Source: Mucilaginibacter arboris (GTDB lineage Bacteria > Bacteroidota > Bacteroidia > Sphingobacteriales > Sphingobacteriaceae). From it: a stretch of 64,000 nucleotides of DNA. The notes beneath the pieces are model-generated. The model saw only the letters and a list, made by a program, of their open reading frames with translations, was not told the DNA's origin and made no database searches. Positions within the stretch are counted from its first letter, which is position 1. Every line of letters starts with the position of its first letter. Made by a program: the position numbers and the translations under genes. The stretch lies in assembly GCF_009754915.1 (NCBI RefSeq), contig NZ_WPIK01000001.1, positions 332,823 through 396,822 of the forward strand. The letters are read 5' to 3'. Shown here piece by piece: positions 17,271 to 26,386 of the stretch.

Positions 17271-17492
17271 ATGTCGGTTGTAAAAGAAAAAATCATTCAG
17301 GAAATTGAAAGTATCCACGATGAAGAAATGCTAAATAATATCCATCGTGTATTACAAAATATTTATTCCAAAAAGTCGATTATAATTCTTAATGATGAGC
17401 AAAAAGTTAAAATTGCTCAAGCAGAAAAAGATTATTTAGAAGGAAAATTTTATACAACAGATACTCTTTTTGATGAAATACTCGATGGCTAA
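17271..17492 (+). CDS. Antitoxin of a ParE/RelE-type module
   Basis: A 73-residue acidic, helical protein (IIQEIESIHDEEMLNNIHRV) with the tail AQAEKDYLEGKFYTTDTLFD. This layout is common in small Bacteroidota antitoxins upstream of ParE-like toxins. It overlaps the toxin gene by eight bases. It would neutralise the toxin and probably autoregulate. No DNA-binding fold can be recognised with certainty; the call rests on size, position and partner. Confidence 0.78.
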   Translation: MSVVKEKIIQEIESIHDEEMLNNIHRVLQNIYSKKSIIILNDEQKVKIAQAEKDYLEGKFYTTDTLFDEILDG

Positions 17493-17790
17493 AACCATTG
17501 TTTGGTCTGAAAGTGCTAAAATAGACCTAATTGCAATAAAAGCATTTTTTGATAACAGAAATAAGTCATCCATTTATAGCACTAAGCTCTTAAAAACGAT
17601 TAGAAATTCAGCACGTTTGATTGAGAAATATCCTGATGCGGGAATTGATACAAATATAGTTGGTTTACAAGGCTTAATAGCTGGTAATTACATTTTATTC
17701 TTTAGACATAAAGAGAATTATATTTTAATTCTAACCGTTTGGGATTCCCGAAGAAACCCCGAACAGTTAGAAAGTATATTAAGGAGATAA
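17485..17790 (+). CDS. ParE/RelE-family toxin
   Basis: A 101-residue toxin of the RelE/ParE fold. The start MAKTIVWSESAKIDLIAI, the EKYPDAGID segment, GLIAGNYILFFRHKENYILI and the terminal VWDSRRNPEQL are the family's usual landmarks. Members block DNA gyrase or cleave mRNA; the sequence does not tell which. I chose the ATG at 17485 over one at 17473, because homologues begin just before IVWS. Of the three TA modules in the window this is the only one with an intact toxin. Confidence 0.88.
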   Translation: MAKTIVWSESAKIDLIAIKAFFDNRNKSSIYSTKLLKTIRNSARLIEKYPDAGIDTNIVGLQGLIAGNYILFFRHKENYILILTVWDSRRNPEQLESILRR

Positions 17791-17808
17791 CTTTTCCTTA
17801 ATTTAACA

Positions 17809-17820
17809 ATGCTTCTTTTA
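17809..17820 (-). repeat. 12-base motif, exact, right flank of a TA module
   Basis: Lies 18 bases after the toxin stop and before the GH35 gene stop; inverted relative to the copy at 17200. Confidence 0.9.
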
Positions 17821-17840
17821 TAACCGTAATTTCTTAAACC

Positions 17841-19679
17841 TTATTTTGCTTTTTCCAAACGATTGACATTTAAAACAGGCGTTTTAATTCCTTTAAGTGC
17901 GGTTTGATCTGTTTTTATCAACTCCAGAACAACAACTTCATTGCTGCCTTTTTTGAGCCATTCTGCCGGTAAATAAATGGTTTGCTGCGGGCCGATGTTC
18001 CAATAACGGCCTAAATTATGTCCGTTTACAAAAACCACTCCTTTTCCCCAGTTACTTAAATCCAGGTAAGTATCTGCAACTTCGTTTAAACGGAAAGTTC
18101 CTTTACGTATAACCGGTGAAGTATTACTGTTTTGAGAAGAAGCAAACCGGATCCTTTTGGTATCATTAAAAGGCAAGCGGTACATTTTCCAGTTTTTTAC
18201 TTCGCTTCCATTAAAAATTACCTTTTCTGTAATGCCTTTTTTATTTTGAAGGAGATATTTTCCAAAGTTGATCCGGCCCAAATTTTCTACCAAAATATCA
18301 AGCGTTACTTGCCCGGCCGGTAATGTTATTGCCAAGCTGTCCTGGTTTAAACGCCGGTCCAAAGTTCCAACCGTTTTACCGTTAACCATTACCACTGCGT
18401 AATCCCGGAGTTCTTTTAGCTTCAGCATGCTTCTTTTACCACCTAAAAGTTGTGTCCTGTACAAAACAAACCCGTAATCCTGGTTCAAATCCTCAAAAGT
18501 CAACGGCGTTGCATGATTAACAGCAGCAGGTAAATTATCGAGCAAACTTGCCGATTGCGTTAATTGAACCGCTGGTATTTCCATTACTGGTTTCGGGGCC
18601 GGAACCGCTGGTAATTTAGTCCCTGCCGGCAAATGCTTTTCAATTACTTCTCTAAATCTCGTAAATTTATGCGTAGCGTTTCCGGCTTCGTTTAAAGGCG
18701 CATCATAATCGTAACTGCTAACCTGGGGTTCAAAAGGCGAATGATCGTTGTAGTTGGCGCCATTCATAAAACCGCGTGTCGAGCCGCCATGGAACATATA
18801 CATGTTGATGGAAATTCCCGCGGCCAGTACAGAATCCAGTTTTCCGGCATATTGTTCTGCCGGTATTGTATGGTGTTTTGTTCCCCACCAGTCAAACCAG
18901 GCCGGATACCATTCGGCAATGTAATACGGCCCTTTTCCTTCGTGTAAACTATTGACTAACGCTTTTACTTTTTTAGGATTATCCAGTCCGTTTATTGCAG
19001 GAAGCAATCCGGGTAAATGGCCGTTCCTAGCATCGGCAGCCGGATCGCAGGTATAAAGCAACCCATCAAATCCCGCTTCTTTAAACAACTTTTGGTTGAT
19101 GGCAAGGTATTCTTTATCGCTGCCGTAAGAACCGTATTCGTTCTCAATCTGAACCATTAAAATATTTCCGCCATGGTTAATTTGCAGAGGAGCTAATTGT
19201 TTTCCAACTTCTTTGATGTAAGTTTCATATTCCTTTAAATACTTCGCCTCTTTGCTGCGCACAACCAAACCTTTTTCATTTTGCAGCCAGTACGGGTAAC
19301 CGCCAAATTCCCATTCGGCACATACATACGGACTTGGCCTCAAAATCACCCATAAACCTTCCTCTTTGGCTATTTTTACAAATTCTGCAATGTTATTATT
19401 GCCGCTAAAATCAAAATGTCCTTTTTGTGGTTCGTGCAAATTCCAGAAAACGTAAGTTCCAATGGTATTGAGTCCCATTGCTTTGGCCATTTTCATTCGT
19501 GCATGCCAGGCTTCGCGGGGAACGCGCGGATAATGCATCTCTCCGGAAATCATTTGGAAAGGTTTCCCGTCGAGCAAAAAATTCGAATCGCCTAAAGCAA
19601 AAGTATGTGTAGCTTTTTGCGCGATGCTGTTTTTAAGGCATAAAAAAAGTATTACCGGCAGGATATATTTCATCTTCAT
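17841..19679 (-). CDS. GH35 beta-galactosidase
   Basis: A 612-residue secreted or periplasmic GH35 enzyme with a signal peptide (about 1-20). GEMHYPRVPREAW and NTIGTYVFWNLHEPQKG open the TIM barrel. The acid/base Glu181 is in IENEYGSYG and the nucleophile Glu256 in YIAEWYPAWFDWWG. C-terminal beta domains follow. GH35 enzymes remove terminal beta-linked galactose. It is the last gene of the utilisation locus. An exact motif copy (18427-18438) lies in frame between barrel and C-terminal domains, encoding GKRSM. Its start overlaps the GH2 stop by four bases. Confidence 0.95.
   Translation of the reverse strand: MKMKYILPVILFLCLKNSIAQKATHTFALGDSNFLLDGKPFQMISGEMHYPRVPREAWHARMKMAKAMGLNTIGTYVFWNLHEPQKGHFDFSGNNNIAEFVKIAKEEGLWVILRPSPYVCAEWEFGGYPYWLQNEKGLVVRSKEAKYLKEYETYIKEVGKQLAPLQINHGGNILMVQIENEYGSYGSDKEYLAINQKLFKEAGFDGLLYTCDPAADARNGHLPGLLPAINGLDNPKKVKALVNSLHEGKGPYYIAEWYPAWFDWWGTKHHTIPAEQYAGKLDSVLAAGISINMYMFHGGSTRGFMNGANYNDHSPFEPQVSSYDYDAPLNEAGNATHKFTRFREVIEKHLPAGTKLPAVPAPKPVMEIPAVQLTQSASLLDNLPAAVNHATPLTFEDLNQDYGFVLYRTQLLGGKRSMLKLKELRDYAVVMVNGKTVGTLDRRLNQDSLAITLPAGQVTLDILVENLGRINFGKYLLQNKKGITEKVIFNGSEVKNWKMYRLPFNDTKRIRFASSQNSNTSPVIRKGTFRLNEVADTYLDLSNWGKGVVFVNGHNLGRYWNIGPQQTIYLPAEWLKKGSNEVVVLELIKTDQTALKGIKTPVLNVNRLEKAK
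18427..18438 (-). repeat. 12-base motif, exact, inside the GH35 gene
   Basis: Reads in frame as GGKRSM in a linker-like region; the upstream extension TTTTAGGTGG is also present. Confidence 0.9.
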
Positions 19680-21529
19680 TTCTTCTTGCTATTTGATGCT
19701 TTTTCAATTTGATTGTAATAGGCTTTCAGGATGTAAAAAGCCTTCTTTTTGTTGCCCTGATCGTCGTACAAACCTTTACGGTTCCAGCCGTCCTGGTATT
19801 GATTGTTACGTTTTGGCGAACGGAAATCATTCAAAACCCAGGGCGAAAGTCCCACAAAATTTTCAGGCATCTTTTTAAACATGGCTACCTGCTCTTTAAA
19901 ATACCATTCCTGGAATTCTTCGCTAAAACGGGTTAAAGAATCCGCATGAAAACCACCTTTTGCACCTGCGCCAGTTTCGCTGATAAATAAAGGTTTATTG
20001 TAAGGTGTGGACCAGTTAGTAGTGCGGCATTTATCCGGCAAGCCGCCGTACCAGCCTAAATACTCGTTAAAAGCAACGAGATCAACAAATTCTCCAAGCG
20101 GATCATTTACTTCATTCAGGTTTTTTAGCGCGCTATAATTTACTTCCAGCGCAGCTGAAACCATACGTGTTTGATCGAGCTTTTTAGCCTCAGTAATTAA
20201 ACTGTGCATGAAATTGGTACGAGTAGGACTAACTGGCGTTTCATTTCCAACCGACCAGATAATCACGCTGGCTCTGTTATGATCGCGCGTAATCATTTCG
20301 TTTAATTGTGCTTTTGCTTTATCCAGCACTTCATTACTGCCGAAGTTGATGGTCCAATAAACCGGAATTTCAGACCAAACCAGAATTCCAAGCGAATCAG
20401 CCAAACGAGTCATGGTTTCATCGTGCGGATAATGTGCTAACCGAACCATATTGCAGCCTAATTCTCTCGCCTCGCCTAACAATTGCATTGCATCTTCTTT
20501 ACTGTAAGCTCGTCTGATTTCTTTTGGAATTTCTCCGTGGATACTGATACCACGCATAAAAATCGGCTTGCCGTTAAGCAAAACCTGTTTGCCAAAAGCT
20601 TCTACCGTTCTAAAACCTATTTTATCTTCTGTTTTGTCTGAATTTGAACTGATGATAACACGATATAATTTCGGTGTTTCCGGAGACCATAACTGTATTT
20701 TCGGAAGTGTAAAATGAACTTTTGTTATCGTATCTGATGCCGTAAATTGTTGTCTTAGTTTGAGTTCAGGAATTTCAACAGTTAGTTTTTCACCGCTTGC
20801 CGGCGCTCGATTTAGTTTAATCCAACCTTCCACTTCCGGCGTTTTAGCAGGAATTGAACCGGGCGATACTCTTTTTAGCTGAATAAAATAATCCTGAATA
20901 AAGTTATCAGGCACTTCAATCAGCTTTACTTCACGTGTAATGCCGCCATAATTCCACCAATCTGTGTTTAAAGTCGGCACTTCATCTGCGTAACGTTTAT
21001 TATCAACTTTTACGACTAAAAAGTTATTGGTTTCTTTTAACAGGTTGGCAGGAACTTCAAAATTAAAAGGCGTAAAACCACCTTTGTGCGCACCTAATTT
21101 TTTACCGTTTAAATAAACATCAGCACGGTAATTTACAGCACCAAAGTAGAGGAAAACCTTACCAGAAGCAGATTTTTTATAATCAAATGATTTTTTGTAC
21201 CAAACCGTTCCTTCATAATACAGAAACTTTGGATCCTGATGGTTCCAGTCGCCGGGAACGTTCAAAGAATTTTTTTCCTGATAAGTGTGCTCGTTCAGCT
21301 CGGTTTTATTGGCTGGAACATCTGTATTCCAGTAAGCACCGCCATTGTTTTCGTTGAGTTCCTTGTAGCGGTAATCGTAAAAACCGGTTTCGTACGGATC
21401 AACAATATACTGCCATTTCCCGTTTAAACTAACGGATTTACGGTTTGGAATATTGGTAATCAGATTATTCTGGGCGATAGCTGCAAAAGCAATCAGCCAG
21501 GTAAATCCTGTTAAAGTTATTTTTTTCAT
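19676..21529 (-). CDS. GH2 glycosidase, probably beta-glucuronidase
   Basis: A 617-residue GH2 enzyme with a signal peptide (about 1-19), jelly-roll and immunoglobulin-like domains, then a TIM barrel. The acid/base glutamate is in IIWSVGNETPVS and the nucleophile in LFISETGAGAKGG. LAHYPHDETMTRLAD is typical of the family. Near the end, the sequence NRKG is placed like the NxK motif that recognises the uronate carboxylate in beta-glucuronidases, so that activity is more likely than galactosidase. The start codon overlaps the stop of the upstream GH43 gene as ATGA, next to a motif copy. Confidence 0.88.
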   Translation of the reverse strand: MKKITLTGFTWLIAFAAIAQNNLITNIPNRKSVSLNGKWQYIVDPYETGFYDYRYKELNENNGGAYWNTDVPANKTELNEHTYQEKNSLNVPGDWNHQDPKFLYYEGTVWYKKSFDYKKSASGKVFLYFGAVNYRADVYLNGKKLGAHKGGFTPFNFEVPANLLKETNNFLVVKVDNKRYADEVPTLNTDWWNYGGITREVKLIEVPDNFIQDYFIQLKRVSPGSIPAKTPEVEGWIKLNRAPASGEKLTVEIPELKLRQQFTASDTITKVHFTLPKIQLWSPETPKLYRVIISSNSDKTEDKIGFRTVEAFGKQVLLNGKPIFMRGISIHGEIPKEIRRAYSKEDAMQLLGEARELGCNMVRLAHYPHDETMTRLADSLGILVWSEIPVYWTINFGSNEVLDKAKAQLNEMITRDHNRASVIIWSVGNETPVSPTRTNFMHSLITEAKKLDQTRMVSAALEVNYSALKNLNEVNDPLGEFVDLVAFNEYLGWYGGLPDKCRTTNWSTPYNKPLFISETGAGAKGGFHADSLTRFSEEFQEWYFKEQVAMFKKMPENFVGLSPWVLNDFRSPKRNNQYQDGWNRKGLYDDQGNKKKAFYILKAYYNQIEKASNSKKK

Positions 21530-22680
21530 TTGCTTCTTTTATCGTTAAAAAAATCGAGGTTCCAGTTATCCAGCCATTTAATTTCGATATCATCACCTTT
21601 AAAAGTAATGGGTAGCCAGAGGTATCGGCCATCAATTGCATCTTTTGGTGTCCATTTATCCGCCATAAAAATGAAAGCATCTTTTTTACCGGCAACAGGA
21701 AGAACGTACGTACTTTGTCCGCCAAAAGTGATTTGAGAACCATCGCCAACACAAGGATTTCCATGATAAGTCCACGGCCCCCAAATAGATTTTGCAGAAA
21801 ACCAGCGGGCAGGATTTGGCGCCCAGCCAGTAGTACCAGAACCAATCATATAATAAGTACCGTTATGCTTAAAAATAGCCGGAGCTTCGGTTTGATGGCC
21901 TGCATAAACCCTTACAAACTTGCCGGTATGGCTGGTGTAATCATCGCTTAATTCGGCTATATCTAACGTAAAGTTTTCTTCTGCAGAGAAAACATGGTAA
22001 GCTTTACCATCATCATCTACAAAAAGATTCATGTCCCGCGCCATTTGTCCGCCTGGCAGATCCCTGCAAAAAAAGCCATCACTTTTAGTAGCCGGACTTG
22101 CACAGTTAACTTTTTCTGATTCCGGCGTTCCTTCCGGATAAAAAGGCATTTTTCCGGCATTTGGACGGTAACTTTTGATGAACCGATACGGGCCATTAAC
22201 TTTATTGCTGACAGCCAAACCGGTACGAGCCGCTTTGTACCCTTTGCCCAGCAGCTCCAAATGGAACCACATTACATATTTTTTGGTCTTTTTGTTATAA
22301 ATTACTTTTGGCCGTTCAAGAATGCAGCCTTTTGCAATATCACTTGTTGTATCAGGGGAAACACTTAAAGCAATACCTTCATCTTTCCAGTTGTATAAAT
22401 CTTTGGAGGAATAGCAATGCACGCCAACCATTGCCCGGTTGCCTGCGCCGCCTGCAATTTTATGTTCGCCGAACCAGTAATAAGTTTTATTCTGATACAA
22501 AATGCCGCCGCCATGCGCATTGATATGTACGCCATTATTATCCGGCCAGATTACTCCGGGCTGAAAGCTTGTGCTTCTTTTACCGGCTAAATCTTGTGCT
22601 TCAACCTGAAAAACAACCGATAAAAGAAGCATCAGGATTATTCCAACTTCATGATACTTTTGTATGATGTTAACTTTCAT
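21526..22680 (-). CDS. GH43 family enzyme, exo-beta-1,3-galactanase-like (subfamily 24 type)
   Basis: A 384-residue five-bladed propeller with a signal peptide. The N-terminal blade reads GVHINAHGGGILYQNKTYYW instead of the usual DP dyad, a feature of the exo-beta-1,3-galactanase subfamily. A glutamate in TEAPAIFKHNGTYYMIGSG is the likely acid. Such enzymes strip the beta-1,3-galactan backbone of arabinogalactan. Two motif copies fall in the first 40 codons: one encodes MLLL in the signal peptide, and one encodes GKRST just after cleavage. A third forms the C-terminus DKRSK and the junction with the GH2 gene. Confidence 0.8.
   Translation of the reverse strand: MKVNIIQKYHEVGIILMLLLSVVFQVEAQDLAGKRSTSFQPGVIWPDNNGVHINAHGGGILYQNKTYYWFGEHKIAGGAGNRAMVGVHCYSSKDLYNWKDEGIALSVSPDTTSDIAKGCILERPKVIYNKKTKKYVMWFHLELLGKGYKAARTGLAVSNKVNGPYRFIKSYRPNAGKMPFYPEGTPESEKVNCASPATKSDGFFCRDLPGGQMARDMNLFVDDDGKAYHVFSAEENFTLDIAELSDDYTSHTGKFVRVYAGHQTEAPAIFKHNGTYYMIGSGTTGWAPNPARWFSAKSIWGPWTYHGNPCVGDGSQITFGGQSTYVLPVAGKKDAFIFMADKWTPKDAIDGRYLWLPITFKGDDIEIKWLDNWNLDFFNDKRSK
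22621..22632 (+). repeat. 12-base motif, exact, inside a signal peptide
   Basis: Encodes MLLL on the minus strand within the hydrophobic core of the GH43 signal peptide. A one-mismatch copy lies 39 bases away at 22571-22582. Confidence 0.9.
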
Positions 22681-22699
22681 ATTGAAAAATTTAAGCTGA

Positions 22700-23938
22700 T
22701 TATCTTCTTAATTCCAGTGCATGATCTGCCGGAACATCTTGTCCGCTCCAAATTTTTACGGCTGTCCAGGGTTGAGGAGGAGTGTTCCAAAATTCATCTG
22801 TTTCGGGCAAACCAAGCGGCAGAAAAATGTTGCTACAGATATACAAACTGCCCGTAGTGATATAAAAATCAGCCAGGCCAGGCTGAATGCCATATAAACC
22901 AATATTCAGCCAACCGTTTTGATCAAAAGTTCCTGGTGCGCCGAGTGTTTTTTTAATTACTGCGGTCAGTGCTTCTCTCACTTGTGCCGGGCTTAATGAA
23001 GAAGGCAATTGCTTTTTATAAGCAACATTAGCCAGATGATGAAAAACGCCTCCGCGGTAAACAATGGAACGGCCTGTTGCAGGATAAGAACCATCTGTAT
23101 TGATCATCCGTTCCAAAATTTGCGCGTAACGCTGACCAATCAGCTTCACATTTTCGGTTTCGCGTGGATATGCAGTGTGTTTTTCACTCAAAACATCCAG
23201 CATGGTACTTAAATTAGGCTGAATAACGATGCTGTTATAATAATCCAGATGAAACTGCATTCCATCAGAATACATGCCGTCGCCAACGTACCAGTGTTCT
23301 GTAAATTCACGAATGCCGTATTCCATGCGTACCGCATCATAACCTAAATCGTACTTGTAAAAAAACGCCTCAATTACGCCGGTAAATAATATCCAGTTGG
23401 TATAAACCGGTACTGTGTTTCTGGTGATTTTTAGCACCGTAACCACTTGCTGTTTTACCTTTTCATCCAGATGCTCCCACAACCACGGCGAACGGATTAA
23501 CGCCAAAGCAACATAAGAAGCATCAACCAACGGCTGGCCGCCATTCCATTGCAAGTAATCTTTTGCGTCTGGGTTTACAGCGTTCGCTATTCCTTTTATC
23601 GCCCACTCACGGTACTGGTTTCGTAATTTAACTTCTACTGGATTTCCGCCTTCTAATTGAAGCCAGGGAGCAATTCCACTTAACGTTCTGGCAAAAGCTT
23701 CGAGATAAGCTACTTTGCTGCGGCTCTCTTTATTATCAATATGTTCTGACAGTCTGACTGGCATATTCGCCTTTAACTTATCCTCCGCAATATTTGATAG
23801 GACAGGCCGGGCAATTTTATCCATATAATTAAGCCATACTTGTCGGGTTGTTTCGCTTTTAGCGGCTTTTTTTTGAGCTAAGCCTGTCAAAAACAAAAGG
23901 GTAGCTATCAGAATCAGCAATAGTTTTTTCATCATCAT
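22700..23938 (-). CDS. DUF2264 secreted protein
   Basis: A 412-residue protein with a signal peptide (MMMKKLLLILIATLLFLTGL) and a DUF2264 body. EAFARTLSGIAPWLQLEGG, then WNGGQPLVDASYVALALIRS and YVGDGMYSDGMQFHLDYYNS are characteristic. The family has an alpha/alpha-barrel look and is common in pectin and plant-glycan loci. Its reaction is not firmly known, and a glycosidase or lyase role is inferred from context. It sits between two GH43 genes with tight spacing. Confidence 0.85.
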   Translation of the reverse strand: MMMKKLLLILIATLLFLTGLAQKKAAKSETTRQVWLNYMDKIARPVLSNIAEDKLKANMPVRLSEHIDNKESRSKVAYLEAFARTLSGIAPWLQLEGGNPVEVKLRNQYREWAIKGIANAVNPDAKDYLQWNGGQPLVDASYVALALIRSPWLWEHLDEKVKQQVVTVLKITRNTVPVYTNWILFTGVIEAFFYKYDLGYDAVRMEYGIREFTEHWYVGDGMYSDGMQFHLDYYNSIVIQPNLSTMLDVLSEKHTAYPRETENVKLIGQRYAQILERMINTDGSYPATGRSIVYRGGVFHHLANVAYKKQLPSSLSPAQVREALTAVIKKTLGAPGTFDQNGWLNIGLYGIQPGLADFYITTGSLYICSNIFLPLGLPETDEFWNTPPQPWTAVKIWSGQDVPADHALELRR

Positions 23939-23940
23939 TC

Positions 23941-24927
23941 TTACCGTTTTTTATAATCCTTTAACTTAACAGGCTTTAATTTTTCAAAAACATCTACCGG
24001 AAGTATATTTCCATCCTTATCAAATTTCATAGAAGAAATGCAGGTTTCCCGGTTGTAGCCATTTCCACCGGGAATTTTAAAACGATGATAAGCAATGTAC
24101 CATTCATCTTTCCCCGGAACCTGAACTACCGAATGATGCCCTGCTCCTTTTACCACACCTTTTCCTTTTAGTACCGGGAAACCGACTGCTTTTTTAAAAG
24201 GGCCAAGCGGAGAAGTGGAAGTAGCATAAGCAATGGAATATCGAGGGTCGCGGGTATCATATTCAGACCACATTAGGTAATAAATTCCTTTTCGTTTGAT
24301 CATAAACGGACCTTCGTTATAACCTTCTGGTTTAAAGGAGATCATTTTTGTAGTATCGCAGGAAATCATATCGTCATTTAACTTTACCACATGGCATTGT
24401 CCCTGACCAAAATACAAGTAAGCCGCGCCATCATCATCTACAAAAACCATCGGATCAATTACTTGTCCGCGTACCGAACCTTTTTTAATCAGCGGTTTTC
24501 CAAGCGGATCTTTAAATGGGCCGGTTGGTTTATCGGCTACAGCAACACCAATATTTACATCTGCTGAATAATAGAAGTAATATTTACCATTTTTTTGTGC
24601 GATGGTAGGCGCCCAGGCACGCACTTTTGCCCAGCTTAAATCTTTTGGAAGATCGATGATTGTTCCTTCATTTTTCCAGTTGACTAAATTATCAGACGAC
24701 CAGCAAGTAAAGTAAGTTGAAAGCCAACCAGTTGTGCCATCAGTGGTTGGGTAGATATAAAATTTGCCATTAAAAACAGTTAGATTCGGATCAGCATAAA
24801 CACCGGGAAGTACGGCGGGCGGAGCATTTAATGTATCTGTTTTCTGCGCAAAGCCTTTCCATCCAATTAAAATCATTGCTGTTAAAAGGATTGAACCGAT
24901 GCTTCTTTTATCACCTAAAAATCTCAT
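23941..24927 (-). CDS. GH43 family glycosidase
   Basis: A 328-residue single-domain GH43 propeller with a signal region. All three acidic positions are visible: the base in GVYADPNLTVFNGKFYIYPT, the pKa modulator in VIDPMVFVDDDGAAYLYFG and the acid in YNEGPFMIKRKGIYYLMWSE. GH43 activities include alpha-L-arabinofuranosidase, beta-xylosidase and galactanase; the subfamily cannot be fixed by eye. An exact motif copy lies at codons 5-9, giving GDKRS ahead of the hydrophobic segment. The gap to the next gene is only two bases. Confidence 0.88.
   Translation of the reverse strand: MRFLGDKRSIGSILLTAMILIGWKGFAQKTDTLNAPPAVLPGVYADPNLTVFNGKFYIYPTTDGTTGWLSTYFTCWSSDNLVNWKNEGTIIDLPKDLSWAKVRAWAPTIAQKNGKYYFYYSADVNIGVAVADKPTGPFKDPLGKPLIKKGSVRGQVIDPMVFVDDDGAAYLYFGQGQCHVVKLNDDMISCDTTKMISFKPEGYNEGPFMIKRKGIYYLMWSEYDTRDPRYSIAYATSTSPLGPFKKAVGFPVLKGKGVVKGAGHHSVVQVPGKDEWYIAYHRFKIPGGNGYNRETCISSMKFDKDGNILPVDVFEKLKPVKLKDYKKR
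24899..24910 (-). repeat. 12-base motif, exact, N-terminal codons of a GH43 gene
   Basis: Encodes GDKRS; the upstream extension TTTTTAGGTGA is complete here. Confidence 0.92.
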
Positions 24928-24929
24928 TG

Positions 24930-26138
24930 CTATTTTTTATTTAGGTTTTTATATCGGATCATCGCTTCAACAAAATAATAATCGGCGTAAGTAAGCGGCA
25001 CGTCTATTTCTGTTTTTTGCGGCATGTTCCCGACACTATGTTCCAGAATAAATCCACCGTTTGTACCTGCTTTTGCTTTGTATGCAGGAGATGATAAAGT
25101 TTGCAGCATCGTTTGAGCAGTATTAAAATAGAGCTGATTGTCTTTTGCATCAGCATAACGGCACAACTCTAAAAACGCAGAAGCCATTACCGATGCAGCA
25201 GAAGCATCGCGCAAAGCATTCGGAATATCAGGCGCATTATAATCCCAGTAAGGAATTTTATCTTTTGGCAGATTAGGATTTTGCAGGATAAAAGAAGCAA
25301 TATGCTTAGCCTGGTCGAGATACTTTTTATCGTGCGTTTCGCGGTACATCACGGTGTAACCATATAATCCCCAAGCTTGTCCGCGCGCCCAGGCCGATTC
25401 ATCTGCATAACCTTGCGCCGTTCTTTTTTGCTGAACGGCTCCTGTTTCCGGATTATAATTTACCACGTGATAAGAACTGTAATCCGCCCGGAAATGGTTT
25501 TTCATCGTGGTATTGGCATGCGTAACGGCAATCTTATAAAAAGAAGAATCGCCGGTTGCTTTGGTTGCCCAAAACAGCAGTTCGAGGTTCATCATGTTAT
25601 CAATGATGACTAAATATTCGGGTTTATTAGAATCCCAGGATTTGATGCAGCCAACTTTCGGATCAAAACGGGTAGAAAGTGATTTGGCGCTGTTGATCAG
25701 GATTTGCTTGTATTCTGGTTTTGGTTCTATTTTCTCCGCATTGCCAAAGCTGCAATACATCATAAAGCCCAAATCGTGCGTGGTTTTGTTGTACTGCTCT
25801 TTTTGCAGGATGTTCAACATCCGGTTTGCTTCCGTTAACAAAGCCTGATCTTTTGTTTGCTGATACAGATACAGCAGAGTTCCCGGATAAAAACCGCTGC
25901 ACCACCAGCCCGAGCCGCTTGTTTCGAGTTTATCAGTATTTGGATGATAAGTTTTCGGAAACTGATCTGGCGGCAGCTCCTGCATCAACACTTTATACTG
26001 CGCATCTGCATCTTTAAAGTTTTGGTTGATGGTTTGCAACAAGTTTTTATCCTGCTTAAAAGAAGTATGCTGCGCAAAACAGACTAAAGAAAAACTGATT
26101 AAACTGATGCCAAGTAAAGATATCGATCTGAATTTCAT
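24930..26138 (-). CDS. GH88 unsaturated glucuronyl hydrolase
   Basis: A 402-residue alpha6/alpha6-barrel enzyme with a signal peptide (ending near LVCFAQ). GH88 enzymes hydrolyse the delta-4,5-unsaturated uronic acid left by polysaccharide lyases. SGSGWWCSGFYPGTLLYLYQ, a catalytic-type aspartate in IDNMMNLELLFWA, and SAWARGQAWGLYGYTVMYRE are family hallmarks. Its presence implies a lyase acting earlier in the pathway; the adjacent BNR-propeller protein is the best candidate. Near-match motif copies lie in frame at 25289 and 26057. Confidence 0.92.
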   Translation of the reverse strand: MKFRSISLLGISLISFSLVCFAQHTSFKQDKNLLQTINQNFKDADAQYKVLMQELPPDQFPKTYHPNTDKLETSGSGWWCSGFYPGTLLYLYQQTKDQALLTEANRMLNILQKEQYNKTTHDLGFMMYCSFGNAEKIEPKPEYKQILINSAKSLSTRFDPKVGCIKSWDSNKPEYLVIIDNMMNLELLFWATKATGDSSFYKIAVTHANTTMKNHFRADYSSYHVVNYNPETGAVQQKRTAQGYADESAWARGQAWGLYGYTVMYRETHDKKYLDQAKHIASFILQNPNLPKDKIPYWDYNAPDIPNALRDASAASVMASAFLELCRYADAKDNQLYFNTAQTMLQTLSSPAYKAKAGTNGGFILEHSVGNMPQKTEIDVPLTYADYYFVEAMIRYKNLNKK

Positions 26139-26142
26139 ACGG

Positions 26143-26154
26143 TAAAAACAGTAT
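26143..26154 (+). repeat. Related word TAAAAACAGTAT
   Basis: Exact copy of the second motif form, preceded by ACGG, just upstream of the GH88 start on the opposite strand. Confidence 0.6.
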
Positions 26155-26220
26155 TACTGATTTGATTTTGAACTTTTAAACTAATTTTATTGAAACGCTG
26201 CTTTTTTGTGATGTAAAAAT

Positions 26221-26335
26221 CATCCCCCTAACCCCCTTCAAAAGGGGAACGCAAAGTTTCATACCTTTTTAACTTTTACCTTTAATAGAAAGGTAGCCGT
26301 TATGCTTCCCCCTTTTGAAGGGGGTTAGGGGGATG
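26221..26335. repeat. Long inverted repeat, miniature-element-like
   Basis: Arms 26221-26249 and 26306-26335, rich in CCCCCTAACCCCC and CCCTTTTGAAGGGGG, are inverted copies of about 29 bases around a 56-base centre. It fills most of the 248-base gap between the BNR-propeller and GH88 genes. Similar C-tract hairpins are scattered in many Bacteroidota genomes. It could split the locus into two transcripts. Confidence 0.85.
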
Positions 26336-26386
26336 ACTAAAATTTTATAATCCAACTTCATAATTTAAAAAAGTGTTAAAAATTCG

